From Thiobacillus denitrificans (GTDB lineage Bacteria > Pseudomonadota > Gammaproteobacteria > Burkholderiales > Thiobacillaceae), in the NCBI RefSeq assembly GCF_001530125.1, contig NZ_LDUG01000002.1:62001-126000 (forward strand): a stretch of DNA of 64,000 nt, read 5' to 3'. A model generated the notes under the pieces. The model was not told the DNA's origin. It made no database searches and saw only the letters and a program-made list of their open reading frames with translations. Positions 26,881-35,178 of this stretch are shown here, piece after piece; within the stretch, counting starts at the first letter, position 1, and the number at the start of each line of letters is the position of its first letter. Both the position numbers and the translations under genes were made by a program.

Positions 26881-28359
26881 TTAGTGACCCATCAGATTAT
26901 CGACAGCACCCGGCTTATCGTGCACGGCAAAGCGGTCGACGATCGTGCTGCTGGCCTCGTTGAGGCCGATGACCTCGACCTCGGTGCCTTCGCGGCGGAA
27001 CTTCAGCACCACCTTGTCCAGTCCAGCGACGGCGGTGATGTCCCAGAAATGCGCCTGGCACAGGTCGATCGTCACCTTGTCGATGGCTTCCCTGAAATCG
27101 AAGAAGTCGACGAACTTGTCGGCCGAGGCGAAGAACACCTGGCCCACCACCTTGTAGGTGCGGCTGAGGCCGTCCTCGCTCAGGGTCGAGTTGACGTGCT
27201 TGTACTGCGCCACCTTGTTGGCGAAGAATATCGCCGCCAGCAGCACGCCGACGAAGACGCCATAGGCCAGGTTGTGCGTGGCGACCACCACGACCACCGT
27301 GGTGACCATCACGACACTGGTGCTGGTGGGATGCTTTTTCAGGTTGGTCAGCGAAACCCAGCTGAAGGTGCCGATGGAGACCATGATCATCACCGCCACC
27401 AGCGCCGCCATCGGGATCTGCGCGACCCATTCGCCGAGGAACACCACCATCAGCAGCAGAAACGCGCCCGCTGCGAAGGTGGACAGGCGAGTGCGGCCGC
27501 CGGACTTCACGTTGATCACCGACTGGCCAATCATCGCGCATCCCGCCATGCCGCCGATCAGGCCGGAGGCGATGTTGGCGATGCCCTGGCCCTTGCATTC
27601 GCGGTTCTTGTCGCTGGTCGTGTCGGTGAGGTCGTCGATGATGGTGGCGGTCATCATCGACTCGAGCAGGCCCACCACCGCCAGCGATAGCGAGTACGGG
27701 AAGATGATCGCCAGGGTCTCGAAGGTGAGCGGCACTTCGGGCCAGAGGAAGATCGGCAGGGTGTCCGGCAGCTCGCCCATGTCGCTCACGGTGCGGATGT
27801 CCAGGTTCAGGAACATCGCCAGCCCGGTCAGCACGACGATGGTCACCAGCGGCGAGGGAATCGCCCGGGTGACATACGGGAACAGATAGATGATCGCTAG
27901 GCCGCCTGCGGTCATGGCGTAGACGTGCCAGGTCACGTTGGTCAGCTCGGGCAGCTGTGCCATGAAGATCAGGATCGCCAGCGCGTTGACGAAACCGGTG
28001 ACCACCGAGCGCGAGACGAAACGCATCAGCGAGCCCAGCTTGAGGTAACCGGCACCGATCTGCAGCACGCCGGTCAGCAGCGTGGCCGCCAGCAGGTATT
28101 GCAGGCCGTGGTCCTTGACCAGGGTGACCATCAAGAGCGCCATGGCGCCGGTGGCGGCCGAGATCATGCCGGCGCGGCCGCCGACGAAGGCGATCACCAC
28201 CGCGATGCAGAACGAGGCATACAGCCCCACCTTGGGGTCGACCCCGGCGATGACCGAAAAGGCGATCGCTTCGGGGATCAGGGCGAGGGCGACCACGATG
28301 CCGGCCAGGAGATCGCCGCGAATGTTGGAGAACCAGTTTTGTCGGATTGAGTTGATCAT
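26881..28359 (-). CDS. SulP family anion transporter with STAS domain
   Basis: 492 aa. The membrane part begins [20 protein letters not shown] and includes [17 protein letters not shown] and [10 protein letters not shown], the SulP hallmark; about 10-12 helices. The C-terminal STAS domain (from about residue 390) regulates transport. Substrates in this family include sulfate and bicarbonate; in a sulfur-oxidising or autotrophic host either is plausible. ATG 28359 begins the conserved N-terminus, while the longer frame to 28470 has no family resemblance. Downstream is the UspA gene. Confidence 0.92.
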   Translation of the reverse strand: MINSIRQNWFSNIRGDLLAGIVVALALIPEAIAFSVIAGVDPKVGLYASFCIAVVIAFVGGRAGMISAATGAMALLMVTLVKDHGLQYLLAATLLTGVLQIGAGYLKLGSLMRFVSRSVVTGFVNALAILIFMAQLPELTNVTWHVYAMTAGGLAIIYLFPYVTRAIPSPLVTIVVLTGLAMFLNLDIRTVSDMGELPDTLPIFLWPEVPLTFETLAIIFPYSLSLAVVGLLESMMTATIIDDLTDTTSDKNRECKGQGIANIASGLIGGMAGCAMIGQSVINVKSGGRTRLSTFAAGAFLLLMVVFLGEWVAQIPMAALVAVMIMVSIGTFSWVSLTNLKKHPTSTSVVMVTTVVVVVATHNLAYGVFVGVLLAAIFFANKVAQYKHVNSTLSEDGLSRTYKVVGQVFFASADKFVDFFDFREAIDKVTIDLCQAHFWDITAVAGLDKVVLKFRREGTEVEVIGLNEASSTIVDRFAVHDKPGAVDNLMGH

Positions 28360-28601
28360 TCTGCTGCCAGTCAAAAAACGCAATGCTGGCCATCTCCAGC
28401 CAGAAGACGGGCGTGGCCATACAGAAAGTTGTGGGGTGCGACGAACCGTGCCGATGCAGCGCATCGGCACGAAAAAACGACAGGCGGGGCTGCGTGAAGG
28501 GAATTACATTGGACGGCCGGGTCGCTCGATATTGGCGTTGACAGCCCACAATTATCCCGTCATCAACCATTCCCTGTCCAGCAATGATCTACCCAACCGA
28601 G

Positions 28602-29273
28602 CTAGGCCATCGAATCAGCATCAAGTGTGAAGCTGGCCATCTGGGTCGAGGCACCGCGTGTCGGGTGGCACTCACCGATATCGTGGAACGCAACGGCATA
28701 AGCATGGCGCGCCGCAACACCACAGGCCCAGCGGCGGAATTTGGGGCGGTCCCACTCGAAGCGATGATCCGGGTGGCGGAATGCCCCCGGATTCATGCCG
28801 TGCACCACGTTGTATTCCTGGTTCGGGGTCGTGATCAACACGGTGCGGGGCCGATAGCAGCCGAACACCGCACGTTCAACCAGGCTGAGCCGGCCCGGGT
28901 CAACGTGCTCGATCGTCTCGAGCATGACGGCCGCGTCGAATCCGCGCAGTTGGGGGTCGACGTCGGTGAATGATGCGTGCACCACCTGGACGCGCCCCGC
29001 TGGGGCGAGCGGGTCCAGGCGCAACGCATCGCGTGCCGCGTGAAGCGCAGCAACCGAAATGTCGATGCCGACGATGCGGCCAAATTGCGCCTGAGCGGCA
29101 AGTTTGGCCATCAACACCCCCTCGCCGCAGCCCAGGTCGAGCACGCTGCGCGCACCGCTGGCGAGCAGGGCATGGGTGATCGCGGCCAGGCGTGCCTCAT
29201 GCAAGGGCGTCGGCAAGCCGGCGGCATCACCGTGGTCGGCCACCCACGGCGCGGAATCGAATGCGGGCTTCAA
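28602..29273 (-). CDS. Hen1-like RNA 3'-end 2'-O-methyltransferase domain protein
   Basis: 223 aa. Motif I is SVLDLGCGEGVLMAKLA. The metal-binding set typical of Hen1 follows: LETIEHVDPGRLSLVE (Glu-x-x-Glu-His), FGCYRPRTVLITTPNQEYN and FRHPDHRFEWDRPKF. Bacterial Hen1 methylates the 2'-OH of repaired RNA ends and is usually fused to or beside the kinase-phosphatase-ligase Pnkp. Here the methyltransferase domain stands alone with no Pnkp in the window. It starts with TTG at 29273, overlapping a short upstream frame by TTGA. Residues 1-25 are not conserved-looking. Confidence 0.8.
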   Translation of the reverse strand: MKPAFDSAPWVADHGDAAGLPTPLHEARLAAITHALLASGARSVLDLGCGEGVLMAKLAAQAQFGRIVGIDISVAALHAARDALRLDPLAPAGRVQVVHASFTDVDPQLRGFDAAVMLETIEHVDPGRLSLVERAVFGCYRPRTVLITTPNQEYNVVHGMNPGAFRHPDHRFEWDRPKFRRWACGVAARHAYAVAFHDIGECHPTRGASTQMASFTLDADSMA

Positions 29274-29350
29274 TGCGCCGGGCGACGCGCCAGGCCGCAG
29301 TTGTTCGCGGCACGCGCCCGGCAGGTTTGATTCTGATTCACTGTCAGCAT
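29270..29350 (-). CDS. Possible 26-aa leader peptide of the Hen1-like gene
   Basis: Starts ATG at 29350 with GGAG 7 bases upstream, encodes MLTVNQNQTCRARAANNCGL and six more residues, and its TGA overlaps the TTG start of the methyltransferase (TTGA). The ribosome-binding site of the pair is here rather than in front of the TTG, so translational coupling is likely. It may be a true leader, or the original 5' end of the gene after a frameshift. Confidence 0.4.
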   Translation of the reverse strand: MLTVNQNQTCRARAANNCGLARRPAH

Positions 29351-29577
29351 GATTCGTCTCCTGATTCTGAGGTCGCTCACGACCCGAATCTTACCGACAC
29401 CATGGGGCGATTGGGTACAATCCGGTTCTTACGACACGGTGCGCGTGGGTGAGTGACTCCAAGCCTTGTCGCCACACCGCAGGCCTGAAGCGCGTATCCA
29501 AGATCGTTCCGCCGCACCACGGCATCAAGGGCATGCCGCACCGGTCAAGACCGCTTACAGCAATCGCAAGGATCAGT

Positions 29578-30822
29578 ATGAAACGAGTGGATGATTTCCG
29601 CCTGCGCTTCGGCAAACGAGAACTGGTGCCGATCGTCATCGGCGGCATGGGGGTGGACATCTCGACCGCCGAACTGGCGCTCGAAGTGGCACGGCTCGGC
29701 GGCATCGGCCACATTTCCGACGCCATGGTGCAGACCGTATCCGACCGGCGCTACGACACCAAATTTGTCAGCGAGAAGCTGAAGAAATACAAGGCCAACG
29801 TCGCCAGCAGCGACAAGTCCGACGTGCACTTCAACCTCGCCGTGCTCGAAGAGGCCACGCGCAACCATGTGGGCAGGACCATGGAGGCCAAGCGCGGCGA
29901 CGGCATGATCTTCATCAACTGCATGGAGAAGCTCACCATGAACCTGCCGCGGGAAACGCTGCGCATGCGCCTCAGTGCCGCGCTCGACGCCGGCATCGAC
30001 GGCATCACGCTCTCCGCCGGCCTGCACCTCGGCTCGTTCGCGCTGATGGAAGACCATCCGCGCTTTCGCGACGCCAAGCTCGGCATTATCGTTTCCTCGT
30101 CGCGCGCGCTCGCGATGTTCCTGCGCAAGAGCGCGCGGCTGCAACGCCTGCCGGACTATGTCGTGGTGGAAGGGCCGCTCGCAGGCGGCCACCTCGGCTT
30201 CGGCATGGACTGGGCGAAGTACGACCTCGCCACCCTCGTTACCGAAGTGCTGGCGTTTCTCAAAGCCGAACACCTCGACATTCCGGTGATCGCCGCTGGC
30301 GGCATTTTCACCGGCAGCGATGCCGCCGCCTTCCTCGAACAGGGGGTGGCCGCGGTGCAGGTGGCCACACGCTTCACCGTCACCAAGGAATGCGGTCTGC
30401 CGGACAAGATCAAGCAGGAATACTTCAAGGCGAGCGAGGACGACATCGAGGTCAACACCATCTCGCCAACCGGCTACCCGATGCGCATGCTCAAGAGCAG
30501 CCCGGCGATCGGCGCCGGCATCCGCCCCAACTGCGAGGCCTACGGCTACCTGCTCGACGCCAAGGGCAACTGCGCCTACATCGACGCCTACAACCGCGAG
30601 GTGGAACTGCACCCGGGCGCCAAGAAGGTCTCGGTCAAGGACAAGACCTGCCTCTGCACGCACATGCGCAACTTCGACTGCTGGACCTGCGGCCACTACA
30701 CCTACCGCCTCAAGGACACCACCCGGCGCCTGCCGGACGGCAGCTATCAGATTCTCAGCGCGGAGCAGGTGTTTCATGACTACCAGTTCAGCACCGACCA
30801 GAAAATCGCGCTGCCGGACTGA
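29578..30822 (+). CDS. Nitronate monooxygenase family flavoprotein
   Basis: 414 aa FMN TIM-barrel. LVPIVIGGMGVDISTAELAL at the N-terminus, EGPLAGGHLGFG and AAGGIFTGSDAAAFLEQGVA are the flavin-binding signatures. The conserved catalytic His of class I enzymes is represented in the GGHLG loop. A C-terminal extension carries TCLCTHMRNFDCWTCGHY, a C-x-C...C-x-x-C cluster of unknown purpose. Start at 29578, with AAGGA 6 bases upstream. Convergent with nsrR. The substrate is unclear; these proteins oxidise nitronates or reduce enoyl groups. Confidence 0.9.
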   Translation: MKRVDDFRLRFGKRELVPIVIGGMGVDISTAELALEVARLGGIGHISDAMVQTVSDRRYDTKFVSEKLKKYKANVASSDKSDVHFNLAVLEEATRNHVGRTMEAKRGDGMIFINCMEKLTMNLPRETLRMRLSAALDAGIDGITLSAGLHLGSFALMEDHPRFRDAKLGIIVSSSRALAMFLRKSARLQRLPDYVVVEGPLAGGHLGFGMDWAKYDLATLVTEVLAFLKAEHLDIPVIAAGGIFTGSDAAAFLEQGVAAVQVATRFTVTKECGLPDKIKQEYFKASEDDIEVNTISPTGYPMRMLKSSPAIGAGIRPNCEAYGYLLDAKGNCAYIDAYNREVELHPGAKKVSVKDKTCLCTHMRNFDCWTCGHYTYRLKDTTRRLPDGSYQILSAEQVFHDYQFSTDQKIALPD

Positions 30823-30867
30823 GCGGCCGTTTCCCCCGCGGCAGCGGGTGCTCCGCTGCCATCCCGG

Positions 30868-31275
30868 TCAAGGCTGAGTGGGCAGCAAATCCGCCAGGGT
30901 GTAGCGATCCAGACTGGCCAGAAAGGCGCGTCCGGCTTCCGCCAGGACGGGCTTGAGCGCGCAGGCGGGCATCAGGCGGCATCCTGATTCGCCTGGCCGG
31001 AAGCACTCGGCCAGCTCGAACCCCGGTTCCATGTCGCGCACCACATCGCCGACCCGGATCAGTTCGGGACGGCGCGCCAAGCGGAAACCACCGCCCTTGC
31101 CGCGCGTCGTTTCGATGTAGCCCTTGAGACCCAGCTGATGCACCACGTGCGTGAGATGGTGGCGGGAAATGCCGTGCTCGGCGGCCATCCCCGCCACCGT
31201 GGCTTGTATGTCGGGATGGCTGCCCAGGTGAATCAGCATCCTCAGGGAGAAATCGGTAAAGCGGGTGAGCTGCAT
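30868..31275 (-). CDS. nsrR: Rrf2 family regulator, NsrR-like
   Basis: 135 aa. The winged helix (MQLTRFTDFSLRMLIHLG, ATVAGMAAEHGISRHHLTHV, TTRGKGGGFRLAR) matches NsrR closely, and three Cys in ECFRPGESGC and RLMPACALK can hold the Fe-S cluster that senses nitric oxide. The Cys spacing (7 then 5) differs slightly from E. coli NsrR. ATG 31275 is chosen over a TTG at 31287. It faces the DUF2249 operon, and both sides carry NsrR-like boxes, indicating autoregulation and NO control. Confidence 0.9.
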   Translation of the reverse strand: MQLTRFTDFSLRMLIHLGSHPDIQATVAGMAAEHGISRHHLTHVVHQLGLKGYIETTRGKGGGFRLARRPELIRVGDVVRDMEPGFELAECFRPGESGCRLMPACALKPVLAEAGRAFLASLDRYTLADLLPTQP

Positions 31276-31288
31276 GGCGATGAGCAAT

Positions 31289-31311
31289 TAGATGCAATTG
31301 AAAAATAAATT
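31289..31311. promoter_or_regulatory. NsrR-like box near the nsrR start
   Basis: TAGATGCAATTGAAAAATAA (continuing ATT) resembles the NsrR operator (AAnATGCATTT-n-AAATACAT) with about five mismatches. It lies directly upstream of nsrR, consistent with autorepression. Weaker than the box at 31344. Confidence 0.45.
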
Positions 31312-31343
31312 ATAGACTCGATGAAACAACATCCTGTGTTTAT

Positions 31344-31366
31344 AATATGCATTACATTTACATCTA
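31344..31366 (+). promoter_or_regulatory. NsrR box before the DUF2249 operon
   Basis: AATATGCATTACATTTACAT followed by CTA matches the dyad operator AAnATGCATTT-n-AAATACATnTT at nearly all conserved positions. It lies 14 bases before the DUF2249 ATG, where binding would block initiation. Based on the E. coli consensus from memory; not scored computationally. Confidence 0.65.
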
Positions 31367-31379
31367 TAGGACGACAGCC

Positions 31380-31634
31380 ATGAGTGCCCACCTTCACCTT
31401 CGCCAGGACAATGTCTACCCCTTCGACGCGCGCGGCATCGCCAAGCGTTTTCGCCATGCGGCCATATTCGGTGCGCTGGACGCGCTGAATCCGGGCGAAC
31501 GCATGCGCTTCGTCAACGATCACGACCCGCTGCCGCTGCTCGACCAGCTGCGCGCCCGCTATGCCGACACCGTTGAAATCCAGTACCTGCAGCGCAACGC
31601 AGGGGAAATCGTGATCGACTTCATCCGCAACTAG
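31380..31634 (+). CDS. DUF2249 protein
   Basis: 84 aa, VYPFDARGIAKRFRHAAIFG, LDALNPGERMRFVNDHDPLP and GEIVIDFIRN covering the whole DUF2249 domain. First gene of a three-gene unit under an NsrR box, with the next gene starting directly after the stop. It belongs to a different subgroup from the copy at 24273 (FDARGI...NDHDP as against DARGL...HREP). Inferred role in nitric oxide or iron stress only from context. Confidence 0.92.
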   Translation: MSAHLHLRQDNVYPFDARGIAKRFRHAAIFGALDALNPGERMRFVNDHDPLPLLDQLRARYADTVEIQYLQRNAGEIVIDFIRN

Positions 31635-32780
31635 ATGGCGTTGCCGGCGCTGGTGTTGCTTGCCCTGGTCGCGTTTGCCGCGGCCTTGCTGGGGTCGCCC
31701 CACGCCGGACGCGCCGCCGCCCTGCACCTGATTCTGGCGGTAGGCGCCATGCCGCTGATCTTCGGCGCCATGAGCCACTTCATTCCGGTGCTCACCCGCA
31801 CCCGCATCGCTTCCACCGGACTGCTCAGCATCCCCGTTCTTGCCCTGGCCGGCGGCGCGCTGGTGGTGGGCGCACTCAGCCTGCCCGGCCTGTTCTGGGG
31901 ACGTTATGCGGGCGCGCTGCTGGCGCTGACCGCAGCCGGCGCGCTGCTGGCCTGGAGCCGGCGCCGCCGCGCCGGGATGCTGGGGCGGCCGCACCCGTGC
32001 CTGGCCTGGTACGACGCTGCACTGGCCTGCCTCGTGCTGGCGCTGCTTGCCATTCTCGCCAGCGCGATCTGGCCGCAACAGACGATTGCCCTGCACCACC
32101 TCCATCTCCATCTCAACACGCTCGGCTTCGTCGGGCTGACCGCCGTGAGCACCCTCGCGGTGCTGCTGCCGACCGTCGCCGGCAGGCCCGACCCGCAAGT
32201 CGGCCCGCGGCTGCGCCGTGACCTGCCGTGGGCGATCGCCGGCACCCTGCTGGTCGCCGTCGGCTCGGCCTGGTTCGGCCCGCTTGCCTGGATCGGCGGC
32301 GCCTTGTGGGTGATCCCGCTGGTGCGGCTGGGGGCAAGCTGGCTGCGGCTTTATCGCGCCGAGATCCTCGCGCGGCACGGCGCGGCGCCACTGCTCGCCG
32401 CCGCGCTGGGGGGACTTGCCCTCAGCATGATTTTTGGCGCCATAAACGTTATTCCTGCGGCGGGCGCGTTTCGTGCCACCGAACCGGCGTTGGCCTTCGT
32501 CAGCGGATTCATGCTGCCCCTGGTGTCCGGCGCGGCCAGTCAGCTGTTGCCGGTGTGGCTGCATCCGGGCGTGCAAAGCAGCTGGCACACCGAACTGCGC
32601 GACCGCCTGGGACACTACGGCGGCGCCCGTGCCGTGCTGTTCTGCCTCGGCGGGATTGCGGCCGGAATGGGCCACAAATGGGGCCTGCTGCTGGGCGCGG
32701 CGACGCTGATCTGGTTTCTGCTGCAGGCCGGCGCCGCGCTGCTGCAGGCTTATGTCATTCAAAAAAGGAATCCATCATGA
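31635..32780 (+). CDS. Multispan membrane protein, NsrR-controlled
   Basis: 381 aa, about 12 hydrophobic segments. PLIFGAMSHFIPVLTRT and LHHLHLHLNTLGFVGLTAVS with a cluster of His at helix ends suggest haem or metal binding, analogous to the protein at 24715 and to NnrS, though without the NnrS signature start. The ATG directly follows the DUF2249 stop and its own stop overlaps the FmdE start (ATGA), so the three genes are translationally coupled. Predicted part of the response to nitric oxide. Confidence 0.85.
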   Translation: MALPALVLLALVAFAAALLGSPHAGRAAALHLILAVGAMPLIFGAMSHFIPVLTRTRIASTGLLSIPVLALAGGALVVGALSLPGLFWGRYAGALLALTAAGALLAWSRRRRAGMLGRPHPCLAWYDAALACLVLALLAILASAIWPQQTIALHHLHLHLNTLGFVGLTAVSTLAVLLPTVAGRPDPQVGPRLRRDLPWAIAGTLLVAVGSAWFGPLAWIGGALWVIPLVRLGASWLRLYRAEILARHGAAPLLAAALGGLALSMIFGAINVIPAAGAFRATEPALAFVSGFMLPLVSGAASQLLPVWLHPGVQSSWHTELRDRLGHYGGARAVLFCLGGIAAGMGHKWGLLLGAATLIWFLLQAGAALLQAYVIQKRNPS

Positions 32781-33391
32781 GTTATCCGGAATTTTTTGCC
32801 GCCGTGCCCCGCCTCACGCTGCACGACCCCCTGGCCGCGCTTCTTGGCGCTGCCGCAAACGGCCTGATCGAATACGGCTACACCGACGCGGTCAAGCTCG
32901 CCGGGCATTCCTGTCCTACCGTCGCGGGCGCCTACCTCATGACCCTCAAGGCGCTCACGAAGCTCTATCCGGATGGCCCCCCCGAGCGCGGCGGCATCCA
33001 GGTCGAACTGAGCGCCGCGCAGGCGGACGGCGTTGCCGGCGTCACCGCCGCCGTGGCCGGCCTGCTCACCGGTGCCGCGGGCGAAGGCGGCTTCAAGGGA
33101 TTGGGGGGGCGCTACAGCCGCCGCAATCTGCTGGCATTTGCGACCGCAATCGACGCCGAACTCTGCTTCACCCGGCTCGACACGGGCGCGCGCGTGGCGG
33201 TCGCCTACCATCCTGAAGTCGTACCGGCCCCACCTGAACTGCAGGAATTGATGCCAAAACTGCTTGCGGGCACGGCAAACGCTGCTGAAGAAACGGAATT
33301 TGGCCGCCTCTGGCAGTTGCGAGTCAAACGCATCCTGATCGACCACTTCGACGACTCGGAACTGGTCGTGTGCCGGGAAATCCCGCAGTAG
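32777..33391 (+). CDS. FmdE-like protein
   Basis: 204 aa. KLAGHSCPTVAGAYLMTLKAL corresponds to the conserved H-x-C-P/G segment of the FmdE domain, originally found in formylmethanofuran dehydrogenase operons; in bacteria its function is unknown but a metal or haem site is plausible. C-terminal residues (LWQLRVKRILIDHFDDSELV) are charged. No export signal. Translationally coupled (ATGA) to the membrane protein, in an operon with an NsrR box. Confidence 0.8.
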   Translation: MSYPEFFAAVPRLTLHDPLAALLGAAANGLIEYGYTDAVKLAGHSCPTVAGAYLMTLKALTKLYPDGPPERGGIQVELSAAQADGVAGVTAAVAGLLTGAAGEGGFKGLGGRYSRRNLLAFATAIDAELCFTRLDTGARVAVAYHPEVVPAPPELQELMPKLLAGTANAAEETEFGRLWQLRVKRILIDHFDDSELVVCREIPQ

Positions 33392-33451
33392 ACCCCTCCA
33401 GGCTGCGGTCAGGCGTGCGCCGCAGGACTGTCATGGCCCTGCGCGAACCGT

Positions 33452-33778
33452 CTAGCCGGTACTCCAGGCGCGCGGACGTTTCATCCCGGCGATCTTGCAA
33501 ACCTGCTTGACGTAACCGTACGCGAACATCTTGAAGAGGGCGTTGCGGGCGTCGGCCCCGAAATGCTGGGATAGGTGCTTGATCACGTAGCGGGCATCCG
33601 GGGCGACCTGGTGCGCTTCGTAGTATTCGCGCATGAAACGGATGACATCCCAGTGCGCGGCGGTGAGCTTGACGTTCTCCATTCGAGCGAGGTGTACGGC
33701 GAGGTCTTCGTTCCATTCGCCGGGCTCAATCAGATAGCCTTCCTCATCAAGGCTGGGCAGGTTAACGCTTGCATCCAT
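33452..33778 (-). CDS. DsrC/TusE family protein, variant C-terminus
   Basis: 108 aa. It matches the family over its length (PSLDEEGYLIEPGEWNEDLA, HWDVIRFMREYYEAHQVAPD, RNALFKMFAYGYVKQ) and ends VCKIAGMKRPRAWSTG. DsrC carries trisulfide-forming Cys residues ten apart in this tail. Here the first (CysB) is present but the position of the second (CysA) is Trp, so it cannot form the standard disulfide. TusE has the opposite pattern. A sulfur-carrier role would have to rely on one Cys, or it may be regulatory. Two tandem AGGAGGATAAAC units precede the ATG. Confidence 0.9.
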   Translation of the reverse strand: MDASVNLPSLDEEGYLIEPGEWNEDLAVHLARMENVKLTAAHWDVIRFMREYYEAHQVAPDARYVIKHLSQHFGADARNALFKMFAYGYVKQVCKIAGMKRPRAWSTG

Positions 33779-33855
33779 TGTTTATCCTCCTGGTTTATCC
33801 TCCTGAATGGTGCCTGCCCTCGATAGGCCAGGCGAGGCAAAAACCGGGCGACAGG

Positions 33856-34425
33856 TCAGGCGAGGGCCGGGATGAGTCCCAGCATGACCAGCAGCGCCCA
33901 CGCGATGAGTCCGAGTGCGGTGACGACATAGGCGATGTCGAAGGCTTCCAGACCTTCCTCGACTTTCAGAATGCTCTCCGCCCCGCGGAAGATTAGCGTG
34001 ACCGAGGCTGCCAAACCCAATAGGGCGATGGCCACGATCAGGGCGATCTGGCCGGAGAAGAGCGCCAGCGACGACAGCCAGAGGGGCACGGGCGCTACGG
34101 CAGCCAGCATGAAGGCATCATGGTAATCACACGCGACCCCCTTGCTGTTGGCCACCGACTTGATCGCCCAGGCCATGAGCGGGACGGTGATCAGTTCGGC
34201 AATGAGAAAAAAGAGTGCCGCCGTGCGCCAGGCCTGCGCGGAAGTGTCCGGTAACATGACGGCGCCGATATGGTGGCCGGCATACTCCAGCATCAAGGGC
34301 GGGATCAGTGAAAACGGCACCACCAGAAAGACGAACAGCTTGAGTGAGGAGGCTTGCATGCGCGCAAACGCGTCCCACCCTTCATGCGACGAAACGAACA
34401 ATTTGTGAATCTGTAGGATGCTCAT
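33856..34425 (-). CDS. Yip1 family inner-membrane protein
   Basis: 189 aa with five probable transmembrane helices (first at about 30-50, LKLFVFLVVPFSLIPPLMLE). The pattern fits Yip1/DUF1282 proteins. Function unknown. ATG 34425 has AAGGAG at 7-base spacing, better than the longer frame to 34533. It diverges from a marR gene across a palindrome and is followed by the DsrC-like gene, 77 bases on. Confidence 0.8.
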   Translation of the reverse strand: MSILQIHKLFVSSHEGWDAFARMQASSLKLFVFLVVPFSLIPPLMLEYAGHHIGAVMLPDTSAQAWRTAALFFLIAELITVPLMAWAIKSVANSKGVACDYHDAFMLAAVAPVPLWLSSLALFSGQIALIVAIALLGLAASVTLIFRGAESILKVEEGLEAFDIAYVVTALGLIAWALLVMLGLIPALA

Positions 34426-34525
34426 GTGAATCTCCTTTTCATCAAGTTGGTGCCCGGCCGGGTGGGTTTCAGGCCCCTGAACCGGAGTGCCGAAAACACC
34501 CCTGAACAGACGAACGTATTTTATA

Positions 34526-34544
34526 TATATCACAACATGATATA
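34526..34544. promoter_or_regulatory. MarR-type palindrome
   Basis: TATATCA-CAACA-TGATATA has perfect 7-bp arms in an AT-rich stretch between divergent marR (34579) and the Yip1 gene. Such 17-20 bp dyads are typical MarR operators, so self-regulation and control of the Yip1/DsrC side are plausible. The nearby TATATAT could be a -10. Confidence 0.55.
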
Positions 34545-34578
34545 AAAGCCAGCGGAAAACAATCAGGAACGGATCAAA

Positions 34579-35016
34579 ATGCCCCTACCCCCTTTGAGCA
34601 AAAAGGATTTCGAGACGCTTTCCGATTTCCGCTATCAGCTGCGGCGCTTCCTGCGGTTCAGCGAAGCGGCAACGCACCGCCATGGCATCACCCACCTCCA
34701 GTACCAGTTGCTGCTTCACGTACGCGGGTTTCCGGATCGCGAGTGGGCCACCGTAAGCGAACTGGCCGAGCGCCTTCAGTCCCATCATCACGGAGTGGTC
34801 TCACTGATCTCGCGGTGCGAGAAGCTGGGGCTGGTGCAGCGCCAGGTGGGGCGTAACGACCGGCGGGCGGTGGAAGTGCATCTGACACCCAAGGGGAACG
34901 AAGTGCTGAATGCGCTCGTGGGTCAGCACCGCGACGAACTGCTCCGGCTGCAGGGGATCTTCCGCGTACCGGGGCTCGATGAACTGGACGCCGGCAAACA
35001 GGCGGGGGAGCGCTGA
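34579..35016 (+). CDS. MarR family transcriptional regulator
   Basis: 145 aa. Winged helix with LQYQLLLHVRGFPDREWATV, ELAERLQSHHHGVVSLI (recognition helix) and the wing VGRNDRRAVEVHLTPKG. Binds DNA as a dimer, ligand unknown. A palindrome lies between it and the divergent Yip1 gene. The start MPLPPLSKKDF follows GGAACGGATC, a moderate ribosome site. Confidence 0.92.
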   Translation: MPLPPLSKKDFETLSDFRYQLRRFLRFSEAATHRHGITHLQYQLLLHVRGFPDREWATVSELAERLQSHHHGVVSLISRCEKLGLVQRQVGRNDRRAVEVHLTPKGNEVLNALVGQHRDELLRLQGIFRVPGLDELDAGKQAGER

Positions 35017-35178
35017 TCTATCCGTTCTGCGTCCGGCCCGCCATAGATGTGTTTAATCACGGATCAAGCCGGCATCGATAATAGTTAACTGTTTTTGTCA
35101 GGGATTCGCCTACAAATAAACTAGGCTGTGCAGCAATCTTCTGCGCACAGAGTGATTCATTTTGCAGGAGGAAACATC

